A model generated the notes under the pieces. It had not been told where the DNA came from. It worked only from the letters and a program-made list of their open reading frames with translations, and did no database searches. From assembly GCA_947258375.1 (NCBI GenBank), contig CAMYIJ010000005.1, positions 1 through 64,000 on the forward strand: DNA of 64,000 nucleotides, in the 5' to 3' direction. The position numbers were made by a program, and so were the translations under genes. This DNA is from an uncultured Acidimicrobiaceae bacterium (GTDB lineage Bacteria; Actinomycetota; Acidimicrobiia; Spongiisociales; UBA5794). This document shows, in pieces, positions 15,748 to 24,687 of the stretch (position 1 is its first letter; every line of letters starts with the position of its first letter).

Positions 15748-16803
15748 TCAGCTCGATCCGACGGCGCGAAACTGCGTGGGCGTCATACCAAACCAGTCCT
15801 TGAACGCGCGATAGAACGCCGACGGCTGGGAGTATCCGAGCAGATAGGCGATTTCCTCGCCTGAGACCGAGCCCAGAGTCACATACTGGGCGGCGAGGGA
15901 CTTGCGGACGGCACTCTGAATAGAACGGAAGCTGCTGCCTGCCTCGAGGAGGCGGCGCTCGAGGGTGCGCGGCGACATCATCATCTCCTCGGCGACCTTG
16001 GCGAGGCTCGGGGGACGGTTGCTGGGGACAGACAGCAGCAGCCGCCAGACGTCGTCGACCACCTCCCGGCCGGTGCCCCTTCCCTCGAGAAGCGCGTCAC
16101 ACTGGGCCCGGCACACCTGCTCGATCGTGGCGTCGGCCGACTGAATCGCCATCTGTTGCCAGGCGGCTGGGAAGGAGACCGAGGCATGATCCTGGGCGAA
16201 TCGGATCTCACACGGAAGGAGCTCGCCATATCGGGCGGCGTAAGAGGGTGCCGGATAGTCGAGGTCGATCCGGATACGCGACATGTCGATTCCGGGAGAC
16301 AGCACTTCGGCGAGGAAGACCCACAGTCCCGTGGCGAACTCCTCGCCGATCACCGTTCTGTACTCGGCAAACGCGGGCCTGATCCGGATTCGGATGGACG
16401 CCAGGTCATCGCTTGCCGACAGCTGAACCTGGTAGGCGTCCGAGGTGAGCCCGTGGTAGCGATAGAGGATGTCGAGCGCACTGCCCATGTCGCGACAGGC
16501 CAGCACGGCGTAGCCGACGAGCCCGAGGTCGAGGATCCTTCTGGCCAGTCCGAACTCGAGACAGATGCCGGGGAACCACTCGTCTGAGTTCAGCTGGTGC
16601 AGTGCCTCGGTCAGTTCGACATCGCCCACCGCGGCGTCGGCATTGAACAGGATGTGGTGCAGTCCGAGATCGGCAATCGCAGCCTCGACCCGATCCACGG
16701 GGTGCCGGCCGACCGCTTCCTCGAGGCGGGCTCGAAAGTTGGCGACGATTTGCCGATCGACCTCTTCGATCTGTCTTACCGGCATTGGACCAGTGGGCAT
16801 CAC
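15748..16803 (-). CDS. AraC family transcriptional regulator with N-terminal ligand-binding domain
   Basis: A 351-residue regulator. Residues about 20-210 match the arabinose-binding-like domain found in OruR/ArgR-type AraC proteins, and the last 100 residues hold the double HTH (SLAKVAEEMMMSPRTLERRL and SGEEIAYLLGYSQPSAFYRAFKDWFGMTPTQFR). It is divergent from the second MDR dehydrogenase gene with a 119-base gap, so that operon is its likely target. The inducer is unknown. Confidence 0.88.
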   Translation of the reverse strand: MMPTGPMPVRQIEEVDRQIVANFRARLEEAVGRHPVDRVEAAIADLGLHHILFNADAAVGDVELTEALHQLNSDEWFPGICLEFGLARRILDLGLVGYAVLACRDMGSALDILYRYHGLTSDAYQVQLSASDDLASIRIRIRPAFAEYRTVIGEEFATGLWVFLAEVLSPGIDMSRIRIDLDYPAPSYAARYGELLPCEIRFAQDHASVSFPAAWQQMAIQSADATIEQVCRAQCDALLEGRGTGREVVDDVWRLLLSVPSNRPPSLAKVAEEMMMSPRTLERRLLEAGSSFRSIQSAVRKSLAAQYVTLGSVSGEEIAYLLGYSQPSAFYRAFKDWFGMTPTQFRAVGSS

Positions 16804-16922
16804 AGGGACGAGCCTAGAGAGCCTTGGCGATTCATGTAACTACATTGGCGGAAAATGTACTTCCGCGAAGCGCGGCTCTGTCATACGGTGGCTACATGTC
16901 GCCGAGTAGAGGGAAGCTGCCG

Positions 16923-18152
16923 ATGGCCGAGCACAACGTCGTACTGACAATTCCGGAACCCGGGAGGGTCGAGCTCAAAGAACGCCCCTACCCCAAGATC
17001 GCCCCGGGCTACTCCCTCGTGCAGATCGAGATCGCTCCCGTGTGCATCGAACACCAGGTGTACAAGGAGCATCGGTTCGAGTGGCACTCGGACGCCGAGC
17101 GCCAGGGCCACGAGGGTGTGGGCACCATCATCGAGGCACTCCCCGGCTCGAAGTTCAAGCCCGGCGACAGGGTCATCATCTACCAGGGCAATCCCTGTCA
17201 GGAGTGCTTCGTTTGCCAGCGCGGGCTGAGCCCCACCCATTGCCTGAGCATTCCGTACGAGGCGCTGACCGAGACCCAGAACCCCGATTCTGTGCTCGAG
17301 GCCCTTGGCGGCGGCAAGGCAATCGACGCTCCGGGCGGGCTCAAGTCGATCGAGAATGAGTGCGGCAGCGAATCGGGCGGATTCGGGTTCAGCAAATACC
17401 GGATCGCTCCCGACTACATGATCCAGCAGATTCCCGACGACCTTTCGTTCCGCTATGCGGCGCTGGCCAACTGCTCGCTCGGCTGCACTTACACGGGGAT
17501 CGAGGAGGCCGGCGTCCAGAAGGACGACTGGGTCGTGGTCGCCGGGGTGGGTTTCATCGGGTTCGGGTCGATCATCAACGCCAAGTACCGCGGCGCCAAG
17601 GTGATCGTTCTCGGGCGCAATCCGTTCCGGATGGAGCAGGCACGCAAGATGGGCGCCGACTACATCGTCAACCCCGACGATGATGACTGGCTGGAACAGA
17701 TCCACGAGCTGACGGGAGGCCTCAGGGGTGCCGACGTCGTCATCGAGGCCTCGGGCTATCCGTACTACCAGAAGAAGGCCCTACAGGCAGTGCGCCGGTT
17801 CGGGACGGTCTGGCTCTACGGGTTCCTCGTCGAGACCTCCGAGCCCCTGCCGATCCGGCTCCTCGACGAGATCCACAATCGTGGGGTCAAGCTCAGCGGC
17901 AGCCACGATGTTCACGTGAAGCACCGCGAAGGGTTGTTGCGGATGCTGCGGAACCCCGAAACGCAGGCGGCGGCGGATCACATAATCACTCACGAATACA
18001 ACATGTCACAGGGCGCCGAGGCGTTCGAGGCGGCACTGTCCAAACAAGCCGGGAAGATCTTTCTGTACCCCCAGGAGAACTGCGATAGCCCCGGCGTGTC
18101 GGCGGAGCTTCGCGAGCTGGTTGCCGGCCACACGGACCAGACGGGAGGATGA
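16923..18152 (+). CDS. zinc-dependent medium-chain alcohol dehydrogenase (paralogue B)
   Basis: A 409-residue MDR enzyme related along its length to the one at 12283. The structural zinc cysteines are in NPCQECFVCQRGLSPTHC, the nucleotide site is VAGVGFIGFGSIINAKYRGA, and there is an extra loop of about 45 residues after the zinc lobe (around LGGGKAIDAPGGLKS) absent in the paralogue. ATG 16923 is favoured (GAGGGA upstream) over ATG 16896. Its stop overlaps the next VOC gene, giving a three-gene unit under the divergent AraC regulator. Confidence 0.87.
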   Translation: MAEHNVVLTIPEPGRVELKERPYPKIAPGYSLVQIEIAPVCIEHQVYKEHRFEWHSDAERQGHEGVGTIIEALPGSKFKPGDRVIIYQGNPCQECFVCQRGLSPTHCLSIPYEALTETQNPDSVLEALGGGKAIDAPGGLKSIENECGSESGGFGFSKYRIAPDYMIQQIPDDLSFRYAALANCSLGCTYTGIEEAGVQKDDWVVVAGVGFIGFGSIINAKYRGAKVIVLGRNPFRMEQARKMGADYIVNPDDDDWLEQIHELTGGLRGADVVIEASGYPYYQKKALQAVRRFGTVWLYGFLVETSEPLPIRLLDEIHNRGVKLSGSHDVHVKHREGLLRMLRNPETQAAADHIITHEYNMSQGAEAFEAALSKQAGKIFLYPQENCDSPGVSAELRELVAGHTDQTGG

Positions 18153-18655
18153 AGATGACAGAGGACACCGCCCTCGACGAGTTCGTGGCGCATTACTACG
18201 AGGTCGCGAAGCGCTCGAAGCGGGAGAATCGCAGGATCTTCAACCAGGTCTGCATCCGGGTCGACGACATCGACGCCGCCGAACGCCTCATGGAGGAATC
18301 GTTCGGGATCACCGGCTTTGTCCGGCCCGAAGGTGAGCTGTTCCGGGGCGAGAAGGACCTCAGCGTTGCCTGGCTCAACGACGAGGTCTATCTCGAGCTC
18401 ATGGAACCAGAGGAGCCCCAACAGCTGGGATACGACACCGGCTGCGGCCATCCCATCGGCCACTTGAGCGAGATCGGGTTCTTCGTCCCGAACCTGGAGG
18501 AGGAGCTGGAACGGCTGGCCGGTCTGGGATGGCAGTTGAAGGACGACATCGAGGATATCGGAGCGCGCATGGTCAAGGTCGACACTGATCCGCCGTCGGG
18601 TTTCCCGGTCGAGCTGATCGAGGTCGCATTCACGGAAGAAGAGCTGGCGCAGTGA
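18149..18655 (+). CDS. VOC (glyoxalase/dioxygenase) family protein
   Basis: A 168-residue VOC-superfamily protein; the fold uses paired beta-alpha-beta modules to bind a metal and is used by glyoxalases, epimerases and extradiol dioxygenases. The first module is visible as NQVCIRVDDIDAAERLMEESFGI and the second as IGFFVPNLEEELERLAGLGW ending in GFPVELIEVAF. ATG 18149 overlaps the dehydrogenase stop (ATGA); ATG 18155 is an alternative. Substrate unknown; context suggests the product of the upstream dehydrogenase pathway. Confidence 0.8.
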   Translation: MKMTEDTALDEFVAHYYEVAKRSKRENRRIFNQVCIRVDDIDAAERLMEESFGITGFVRPEGELFRGEKDLSVAWLNDEVYLELMEPEEPQQLGYDTGCGHPIGHLSEIGFFVPNLEEELERLAGLGWQLKDDIEDIGARMVKVDTDPPSGFPVELIEVAFTEEELAQ

Positions 18656-19128
18656 GCGGCGACCTGTTCACCGGAGTCGTTCAAATCGGGATCGTGGTCG
18701 AGGACGCCGAACGTGTCGCGGAGAGCTACCGGGAGCTGCTCGGGATCGAATCATGGAGCGTCAATCATGTCGATACCGCACGCGGTATCGGCCGGGACTT
18801 CCGGGTGCTCGGCAAGGAGACGCCCACCAAGGCGAAGATCGTTTGGGCGGATTTCAACGGCGTCGAGATCGAGCTGATCGAGCCGCAGGACGATACGAGT
18901 GTGTATGCCGAGTTCCTCCGCGCTCGAGGCCCCGGTGTTCACCACGTCCTGTTGGGGACCCCGGATTTCGATCGGGCGTCGAGCCGTCTCGGTGACGGCG
19001 GACTGCCTCGTCTCGCCGAGGGCGAGTTGCAGGAGTCGCGCTTCCAGCTTTTCGACGCCTCGACTGAGCTTGGTCTCGTCGTCGAGATCGCAGAGGGAGA
19101 CGGCCTGCAGGCCGATCATCCGCTGTAG
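18652..19128 (+). CDS. VOC family protein (methylmalonyl-CoA epimerase-like type)
   Basis: A 158-residue VOC protein. It opens with VVQIGIVVEDAERVAESYRELLGI, a glyoxalase_4/epimerase-like module, and the second half has GVHHVLLGTPDFDRASSRL. The start is GTG 18652, overlapping the stop of the previous VOC gene (GTGA). The two VOC genes are adjacent and similar in design but not close copies, so they may form a heteromer or act in sequence. Confidence 0.8.
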   Translation: MSGDLFTGVVQIGIVVEDAERVAESYRELLGIESWSVNHVDTARGIGRDFRVLGKETPTKAKIVWADFNGVEIELIEPQDDTSVYAEFLRARGPGVHHVLLGTPDFDRASSRLGDGGLPRLAEGELQESRFQLFDASTELGLVVEIAEGDGLQADHPL

Positions 19129-19196
19129 CCGGTGCGGTTTCTCGCGTGCCAGCTAGCGGGATATCGGGTGCGGGTGGGTGCGCGATCAACTGCCTG

Positions 19197-19610
19197 CTAG
19201 TCGATGCTGCCCGGCGGTACGACCCACTCGCATAGTTGTCCCGTCGCTGACGCGATGAGATCGAAGTCGGCGTCGTAGTGGAGTACCGCGTAGCCTTCCT
19301 GTTCCGCAGCAGCAGCAACCAGCAGGTCCGGGATCTTGCGGCCTCGTTGGCTCTTGGTGGCGAGCAGCCGTTGCACCTGGCGTGCCCGCTGTATGTGGTG
19401 GGCGGTGGTCTCGACCAACACGAGAGCGTCGAGAGCGCCCAAGAGTTCATCCCACTCGCCTTCGTTGCGTGCCGAATAGCCAATTTCGAGATCGCTGATG
19501 CCGGCGCGAGCAGCACGACCGAGGGCGGCGAGCGGTTCGACGACGTCTCTGACCGTTGGTTCACCTAGACGAGTCAAAACGCTCGTGTCCAGCAAGTGGC
19601 TCAACGCCAC
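19197..19610 (-). CDS. vapC: PIN-domain ribonuclease toxin (VapC)
   Basis: A 137-residue PIN domain. The acidic metal-binding residues are visible: Asp in LLDTSVLTR, Glu in ISDLEIGYSAR, and Asp in KIPDLLVAAAA and HYDADFDLIA. VapC toxins cleave RNA and are held inactive by VapB. The gene overlaps the antitoxin gene by 10 bases, the usual coupling in such pairs. Confidence 0.88.
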   Translation of the reverse strand: MALSHLLDTSVLTRLGEPTVRDVVEPLAALGRAARAGISDLEIGYSARNEGEWDELLGALDALVLVETTAHHIQRARQVQRLLATKSQRGRKIPDLLVAAAAEQEGYAVLHYDADFDLIASATGQLCEWVVPPGSID

Positions 19611-19795
19611 GCCTCAGCGCGGTCGGCCAGTTCGGCCTTGGCCAGGACGTCAAGTGCTTCGACAACACGCGGATCCCGTCCGGCGGCGGCGGCGCGTAGC
19701 GCTTCGTTGACGGTGTCCTTTAGCGTGAGCGTTCCAAGCTCGGCTCGAGCGGCGCTCAACGCTTCTTCGTCGATGTCGACCAGATGCTTGCTCAT
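19601..19795 (-). CDS. vapB: VapB-type antitoxin
   Basis: A 64-residue antitoxin of the VapB/MazE-like VapB_antitoxin type: MSKHLVDIDEEALSAARAE, then TLKDTVNEALRAAAAGR, a ribbon-helix-helix-like DNA-binding part, and a toxin-binding tail. The ATG has no ribosome site; TATACT lies 6 bases upstream on the coding strand, so the mRNA may be leaderless. Confidence 0.85.
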   Translation of the reverse strand: MSKHLVDIDEEALSAARAELGTLTLKDTVNEALRAAAAGRDPRVVEALDVLAKAELADRAEAWR

Positions 19796-19801
19796 GCAAC
19801 C

Positions 19802-19828
19802 AGTATATACGTGACACTCCTCGTATAT
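19802..19828 (-). promoter_or_regulatory. vapBC promoter and inverted-repeat operator
   Basis: Inverted arms ATATACG (19805-19811) and CGTATAT (19822-19828), 10 bases apart, overlap a TATACT -10 box (minus strand, 19807-19802) that ends 6 bases before the vapB start codon. This is the arrangement expected for autorepression by the VapBC complex. No convincing -35 box was found. Confidence 0.7.
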
Positions 19829-19915
19829 CTAGACCCTCGTCTCACGGTGACGGTGCGCATCGCGAGCGGACCTGGGCACCTCGCCCGCTGACCGTTTCTT
19901 GTCGGGGGTAGTTGG

Positions 19916-19935
19916 TACTATCGAACGTATGTTCG
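19916..19935 (+). promoter_or_regulatory. LexA (SOS) box over the start codon of the HNH gene, with -10 box
   Basis: CGAACGTATGTTCG (19922-19935) matches the Gram-positive/actinobacterial LexA consensus CGAACRNRYGTTYG at every position and contains the start codon ATG 19929. TACTAT (19916-19921) would place the transcript start on or next to that ATG. Bound LexA would therefore block the promoter directly. Confidence 0.85.
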
Positions 19936-21182
19936 CTACAGATACGCTAGCTGCGGCTAACCCATTCGAGCTGCTCGAGGCGATGGAACCCGGCCCTGAA
20001 CTCGCGTTGGCTCTCGACGGGGTGGATCGGGACGCACTCTCGGGTGATGAACTGGTCAGTGTGCTGGTCGCCCATAGGAGGCTCGCTTCACACTATATGG
20101 GTGAGTCGTATAGGGACATCGCCGCGATCGGCGCCGCGGTAGGCGACTCTGGGGATATGTATCACCACCGGATCGAGTACACCGCAGCTGAGATCGGGCC
20201 CGCCCTCCGGCTCACCCGCCGCTCCGCTGAAGCCGAAACCCACCTGGCGTTGGAGTTCGTGCAACGTCTCCCCCAAGTGCTCGAGGCGCTACTCGCTGGT
20301 GAGGTTGATGTGCGCCGCGCTCAAGTCCTCGTCCGAGGAACCGACCACCTCCCAGTAGCGGCTGCCCGCGAGGTGGTCGAAGGGATCATTGATGAGGCGT
20401 CCGGGCTCACTTCGGGTCAGTTGGCAGCGAGGTTGCGACGCCGCTGCATCGAGTACGACCCGCATGCCGCTGAGAAACGCTACCGGCGCTCATTGGAGTA
20501 CCGCCGGGTATGTGCCACTCCGACTCCGGAAGGTACCGCCCACCTCCATGGCCTCGATCTACCACCCGAACGGGTCACCGCTATCACTCGTTTCCTCGAT
20601 AAGGCCGCCCGGGATCTGCGCCGCCTCGGCGATAAGCGCACCATGGACCAGTTACGAGCCGATATCTACCTCGACATCCTTCAAGGCACCCTCACCGGAG
20701 GTGTCATCAACGGTGGAGTGCAACTCAACGTTGACTTGACCACGTTGGCTGAACTAGATGAACACCCCGGTGAGCTTGCTGGATACGGGCCGGTTGTGGC
20801 TGATGTGGCCCGCCGGGTCGCCGATGAGCAGCACCGCAGCCAATGGAGTTTCATCGTCACCGATCCCGAAACCGGCGACATCATGTACTCCGGGACTACG
20901 AGGCGGCGACCCACCACCACCCAGCAGCGGCGCATCCAGGCCCGCTACCCAACCTGTGTCTTCCCCGGATGCCGTATGCCGTCAGTCGACTGCGACCTCG
21001 ACCACCGCACCCCACATGCCGACGGGGGCTGTAGCCACGACCACAACCTCGCGCCTTTGTGCCGCCACCACCACCGCATCCGCCACCACACTGGCTGGAA
21101 CTACCAGCGACTCCCTAACGGCGACCACACCTGGACCACACCCCTCAGCCGCACCTACACCACCACCGGACAATCCCCCTAG
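19929..21182 (+). CDS. DUF222 / HNH endonuclease (13E12 repeat family)
   Basis: A 417-residue protein of the family widespread in actinobacteria. The N-terminal two thirds is the DUF222 domain (ELVSVLVAHRRLASHYMGE onward). The C-terminus carries an HNH nuclease: CVFPGCRMPSVDCDLDHR, then NLAPLCRHHHRIRH. ATG 19929 is preferred over TTG 19899 because the SOS box and -10 box are placed for leaderless translation from it. The biological role is not established; members are often multi-copy and mobile-like. DNA-damage control is strongly indicated by the LexA box. Confidence 0.9.
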   Translation: MFATDTLAAANPFELLEAMEPGPELALALDGVDRDALSGDELVSVLVAHRRLASHYMGESYRDIAAIGAAVGDSGDMYHHRIEYTAAEIGPALRLTRRSAEAETHLALEFVQRLPQVLEALLAGEVDVRRAQVLVRGTDHLPVAAAREVVEGIIDEASGLTSGQLAARLRRRCIEYDPHAAEKRYRRSLEYRRVCATPTPEGTAHLHGLDLPPERVTAITRFLDKAARDLRRLGDKRTMDQLRADIYLDILQGTLTGGVINGGVQLNVDLTTLAELDEHPGELAGYGPVVADVARRVADEQHRSQWSFIVTDPETGDIMYSGTTRRRPTTTQQRRIQARYPTCVFPGCRMPSVDCDLDHRTPHADGGCSHDHNLAPLCRHHHRIRHHTGWNYQRLPNGDHTWTTPLSRTYTTTGQSP

Positions 21183-21216
21183 GCCGCCACGCCCGACGGA
21201 GTCACGATCGCCGTCT

Positions 21217-22080
21217 TCAGACCGCCAGCATCTCGCGGAGGTACACCAGGTTTCCGCTCGGCTCGCGGAGCACCGACGTCCGCATCCCGGTGCGCTCGTC
21301 CATTGCCAGCTCGCTCACCCGCTCGAAGCCGGCGGCGATGGCGTCGCGGTCGGCCCGCTCCAGGTCGACCGCCTGGTAGTTGGCGCCGCTGATGACCGGG
21401 CCGTGCTCTTGCATGAGTACCCGCTCCGCCTCGCTCTGTGGCTCGGCCATGATCATCGCGATGTTGCGCTCCGCGGAGTGCTTCTCGTCGGCGAGGAACA
21501 CGATGCCCTCATCCACTCCACCGTGGATTGGGCGCAGCCCGAGCACTCGCTGATACCAATCCGACATCTCGGCCAGGTTCTCTGTGAGCTGGGTCGCTCC
21601 GAAGAGCTGCAGCCCGGGGATCCCGACCGGGCGGAACTCGACGTCGGGAGTCTTGAAATCGCCGATGTAGTCCATGATCTCGATCCAGCGTCCTTCGGGG
21701 TCGGCGCAGACGTAGCCGCGGTAGACGCCGAACTCCTCGTACTCCATCCGGGTGGTGCAGCCGTTGGACATCAGGTAGTCGACCGTCGCCTTGGCGTTGG
21801 GGACGATCCAGCAGATGTGGTTGACACCGGAGCCGTGCTCGGCGTGCCATTCCTGCTCGTACTTGAACTGGAACGGCGGCGACTCCATCTGGATCTGAAA
21901 TCCGGAGCCGGCCGCCAGAAACGTGTAGTCGACATGGCCTTCATCGGTGAGATGGAACTCCTCGCCACCCCAGTAGTACTGGGGGATGGCGTGGTACCAC
22001 TTCAGCCAGTTCCACATGTGGTCGCGCGGCTTCTCGTCGTAGATGCACAGGTGGTGGAGCCAGTAGGCCTGGTCTGTCAT
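21217..22080 (-). CDS. double-module VOC protein (extradiol dioxygenase-like)
   Basis: A 287-residue protein with two VOC units, the size of type I extradiol dioxygenases such as 2,3-dihydroxybiphenyl dioxygenase. Metal ligand candidates include His in GVNHICWIV (first unit) and Glu near the end in GNLVYLREM. The first unit has an unusual aromatic-rich opening (WNWLKWYHAIPQYYWGGEEF). ATG 22080 has AGGAGT upstream and is preferred to an ATG at 22107. It is the last gene of the 2-oxoacid dehydrogenase operon; ring-cleavage or hydratase/isomerase activity is possible but unproven. Confidence 0.8.
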   Translation of the reverse strand: MTDQAYWLHHLCIYDEKPRDHMWNWLKWYHAIPQYYWGGEEFHLTDEGHVDYTFLAAGSGFQIQMESPPFQFKYEQEWHAEHGSGVNHICWIVPNAKATVDYLMSNGCTTRMEYEEFGVYRGYVCADPEGRWIEIMDYIGDFKTPDVEFRPVGIPGLQLFGATQLTENLAEMSDWYQRVLGLRPIHGGVDEGIVFLADEKHSAERNIAMIMAEPQSEAERVLMQEHGPVISGANYQAVDLERADRDAIAAGFERVSELAMDERTGMRTSVLREPSGNLVYLREMLAV

Positions 22081-22125
22081 GGGTACTCCTGTAGGTCGAG
22101 TGTGCAATGTAGGTCGAATGTGGCG

Positions 22126-22620
22126 CTAGTCGTAAGAGCGATCGGGCAGGGTGCGGAACTCCCAGCCGTCGAGGTGGGGAATCTCCGGGCTCAGCGGTTC
22201 GACTAGTTCGATGACGTTGCCCCACGGATCACGTCCGTATGTGAACCAGCCGGACTCGTCGCCGACCGGCTCGCTGTGGAATGTCATGCCGAGGCCGGTG
22301 AGCCGTCCGACCTCGCCTTGGATGTCGGACACCTGGACACACATGTGGTTGATCCCGTGGTCGGCGACCGGGTGATCGAGATCCTGCGGCGCCGGCGGGG
22401 GAGCGGTGAATTCGAATAACTCGATCACGGCGTTCCCGGTCCACAGGTTGACACCGCGCGCTGCCGATTTGTGCAAGCCGGTGACCGCGTCGGCGACCTC
22501 GGATTGCGTCCACGACTCGGTGAGGATCACCTGAAAGCCGAACGCCTCGGTGTAGAAGGCCGTTGCCGCCTCGAGGTCGGGAACCGAGACTCCGAGATGA
22601 TGCAGCCCACGAATCGCCAT
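22126..22620 (-). CDS. VOC family protein
   Basis: A 164-residue VOC protein starting MAIRGLHHLGVSVPDLEAAT, with second-module His in DHGINHMCVQVSD and Glu in DPWGNVIELVEP: the His/His/Glu pattern of metal-binding lactoylglutathione lyase-like or dioxygenase-like members. It follows the SDR gene by 3 bases and precedes the larger VOC protein, so it belongs to the same operon. Substrate unknown. Confidence 0.85.
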   Translation of the reverse strand: MAIRGLHHLGVSVPDLEAATAFYTEAFGFQVILTESWTQSEVADAVTGLHKSAARGVNLWTGNAVIELFEFTAPPPAPQDLDHPVADHGINHMCVQVSDIQGEVGRLTGLGMTFHSEPVGDESGWFTYGRDPWGNVIELVEPLSPEIPHLDGWEFRTLPDRSYD

Positions 22621-22623
22621 GCC

Positions 22624-23463
22624 TTATGCCTCCTGATCCAGTATCGCATCCCACGGCCACTCCAGATCGGCCGGGTGGGATCCGTCGCCGGCCATCGCAT
22701 CAAACCGACGGCGCAGCGTGTCGTCGACCATCACGTCGTGGGTGAAGATCCAGAACCGGCCGTCTTTGATCCCGTCGACCGCGATCCGGCCGGCCGCGTC
22801 GGGCGCCATTCCCCGGTTGAGCAATGCGTGCTCCTCGGCGCGTTTGCCGCGGTCTTCGCCGACGGCTCGTTTGATGATGTCGGTGGCGATGGGGCCCGGG
22901 CACAACACGGAGGCGGTGACCGGTGACCCCGCGTCACGCAGGTCGACGTGAAGTGACTCCATCAAACCCACGGCGGCGAACTTCGATGCGTTGTAGGCGG
23001 CGATACCGGCGTCTGCCATGTGGCCGTTGACCGAGGCGGTGGCGTTGATGTGGCCGCGGCCCTGGGCTTCCATGACCGGCAAGAAGGCATTGATCCCGTT
23101 CACGACACCGTAGAAATTGATCGCCATCACCTTCTCCCACACCGCGGGCGGCACATCGGTGATCGGCAGCGCCACGGGGGAGATTCCGGCGTTGAGGCAC
23201 ACCAGATCGATAGCTCCGAACTCAGCCTGGGCCACGGCGGCCAGGCCGACCATGTCGTCGGCATCGGTCACATCACCGGCGACGGCCACGGCCTTGTAGC
23301 CGTCAGCGCTGAGCCCGGCGGCGGCCTCGGCAAGGCGGTCGGCGTCGATGTCGGAGATGACGACGGACATACCGTCTTCGGCTGCAGCCCGAGCGATCCC
23401 GAGGCCGAGGCCGCCGGCAGCCCCGGTGACTATGGCCACTCCGCCTTTGGTGTTGATTGTCAT
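22624..23463 (-). CDS. short-chain dehydrogenase/reductase
   Basis: A 279-residue classical SDR: TGAAGGLGLG nucleotide motif, LNAG, and catalytic Tyr/Lys in AAYNASKFAAVGL. The C-terminus is longer than usual (about 30 residues after the core), with RRRFDAMAGDG resembling SDRs that act on cyclic alcohols. It sits 8 bases behind the E2 gene. Likely oxidises a hydroxy intermediate in the pathway that supplies the 2-oxoacid dehydrogenase. Confidence 0.88.
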   Translation of the reverse strand: MTINTKGGVAIVTGAAGGLGLGIARAAAEDGMSVVISDIDADRLAEAAAGLSADGYKAVAVAGDVTDADDMVGLAAVAQAEFGAIDLVCLNAGISPVALPITDVPPAVWEKVMAINFYGVVNGINAFLPVMEAQGRGHINATASVNGHMADAGIAAYNASKFAAVGLMESLHVDLRDAGSPVTASVLCPGPIATDIIKRAVGEDRGKRAEEHALLNRGMAPDAAGRIAVDGIKDGRFWIFTHDVMVDDTLRRRFDAMAGDGSHPADLEWPWDAILDQEA

Positions 23464-23471
23464 GTTTCTCC

Positions 23472-24686
23472 TCAGAGCAGTAGCAGCGCCGGCTCTTCAA
23501 TGGCATCGATGATGGTATGGATGAACTGCATGCCGGGAGCCCCGTCGACCGCACGATGGTCGAAGGTCCCCGAAATGGCCATAACCGAGGCGACGGCGAT
23601 GGCGCCGTCGCGGACCACCGGCGTTTCCCGGATGCGCCCGAACGAGGCGATCGCAGTGGTGCCCGCCGGGATGATTTGCGTGGCATGATCGCCGCCCACC
23701 GGGCCCAGGTTCGAGATGGTGAACGTCTGGTCGCCGAGCTCGGTTGGGGTGAGCTTGCGCTCCCGACCCCGGGCGGCCAAGTCGGCCACGACATCGATCA
23801 GTTCCGCCATGCCGAGACGGTCGGCGTTGCGGATCACCGGCACGATGAGGCCTTCGGCGGTCCCCACGGCGAAGCCTATGTCGTAGCGGCCGTGCACGAT
23901 CAGGTCGTCACCGTCGACGGTGGCGTTCATCTCCGGGAACTGCCGTAGTGCCGGCAGCGCCGCCGCGATGAGCAGCGCATCGAAGGGGACCTTGCGGTCG
24001 AGTCGGGTCCCCAGCGCCTTGCGGGCAGTGAGCAGGCGTCCGGCGTCGGCGTCGGCGTTGCCGGTGATGTGGGGGACCTGTTGCCACTGGGCGGTCATAT
24101 GGGCGCCGATGGAGCGCCGCATCCGCGAGAGCGGGCGCCGCTCTGAGTGAGCCGTGGCAACCTGCGTTGCTGCGGCCCGAGCCTGCGTCGGCCCGGACGC
24201 CGCGGCCGCTTCCAGGTCCTTGCGGGTGACGCGGCCGCCGATACCGGTACCGGTGACCGTGGCCAGATCGATCCCGTGCTGACGGGCGAGCTTGCGCACC
24301 AGCGGCATGGCCCGCAGCCTGCCGTCGCCGACCTGCGCAGGGGGCGCGGCAGCAACGGGGGTCGCTTCTGCTGGTTCGGTGGCGGCCGCTGGTGCCGCGG
24401 CCGCCGCGGTATCTGGTGTGGCTGTGTCCGCGACCTGGCCCAGCTCGGCGGCTTCACCGATGACGACGAGCACCGATCCGACGGCAATGCTCTCGCCTTC
24501 AGCGGCGCCGAGCGAGAGGATGACGCCATCGAAGGGCACGGGGATTTCGACCACGGCCTTCTCCGTCTCGAGCTCACAGAGCACCGCGTCCGAGGTGACT
24601 GCGTCGCCGACCTTGACGTTCCAGGCGAGGATCTCGCCTTCCTGGAGGCCGGATCCGATGTCGGGGAGGAGGAATTTCTGTGCCAT
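23472..24686 (-). CDS. 2-oxoacid dehydrogenase E2 (dihydrolipoamide acyltransferase)
   Basis: A 404-residue E2. Residues 1-75 form one lipoyl domain with the lysine motif ETEKAVVEI, followed by an Ala/Pro/Thr linker, a peripheral-subunit-binding domain (MPLVRKLARQHGIDLATVTGTGIGGRVTRKDL, about 127-160) and a catalytic domain with FDHRAVDGAPG near the end. It transfers the acyl group made by E1 to CoA. The start is one base after the E1 stop. No E3 gene is in the window. It could serve pyruvate, branched 2-oxoacids or acetoin. Confidence 0.93.
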   Translation of the reverse strand: MAQKFLLPDIGSGLQEGEILAWNVKVGDAVTSDAVLCELETEKAVVEIPVPFDGVILSLGAAEGESIAVGSVLVVIGEAAELGQVADTATPDTAAAAAPAAATEPAEATPVAAAPPAQVGDGRLRAMPLVRKLARQHGIDLATVTGTGIGGRVTRKDLEAAAASGPTQARAAATQVATAHSERRPLSRMRRSIGAHMTAQWQQVPHITGNADADAGRLLTARKALGTRLDRKVPFDALLIAAALPALRQFPEMNATVDGDDLIVHGRYDIGFAVGTAEGLIVPVIRNADRLGMAELIDVVADLAARGRERKLTPTELGDQTFTISNLGPVGGDHATQIIPAGTTAIASFGRIRETPVVRDGAIAVASVMAISGTFDHRAVDGAPGMQFIHTIIDAIEEPALLLL

Positions 24687-24687
24687 G

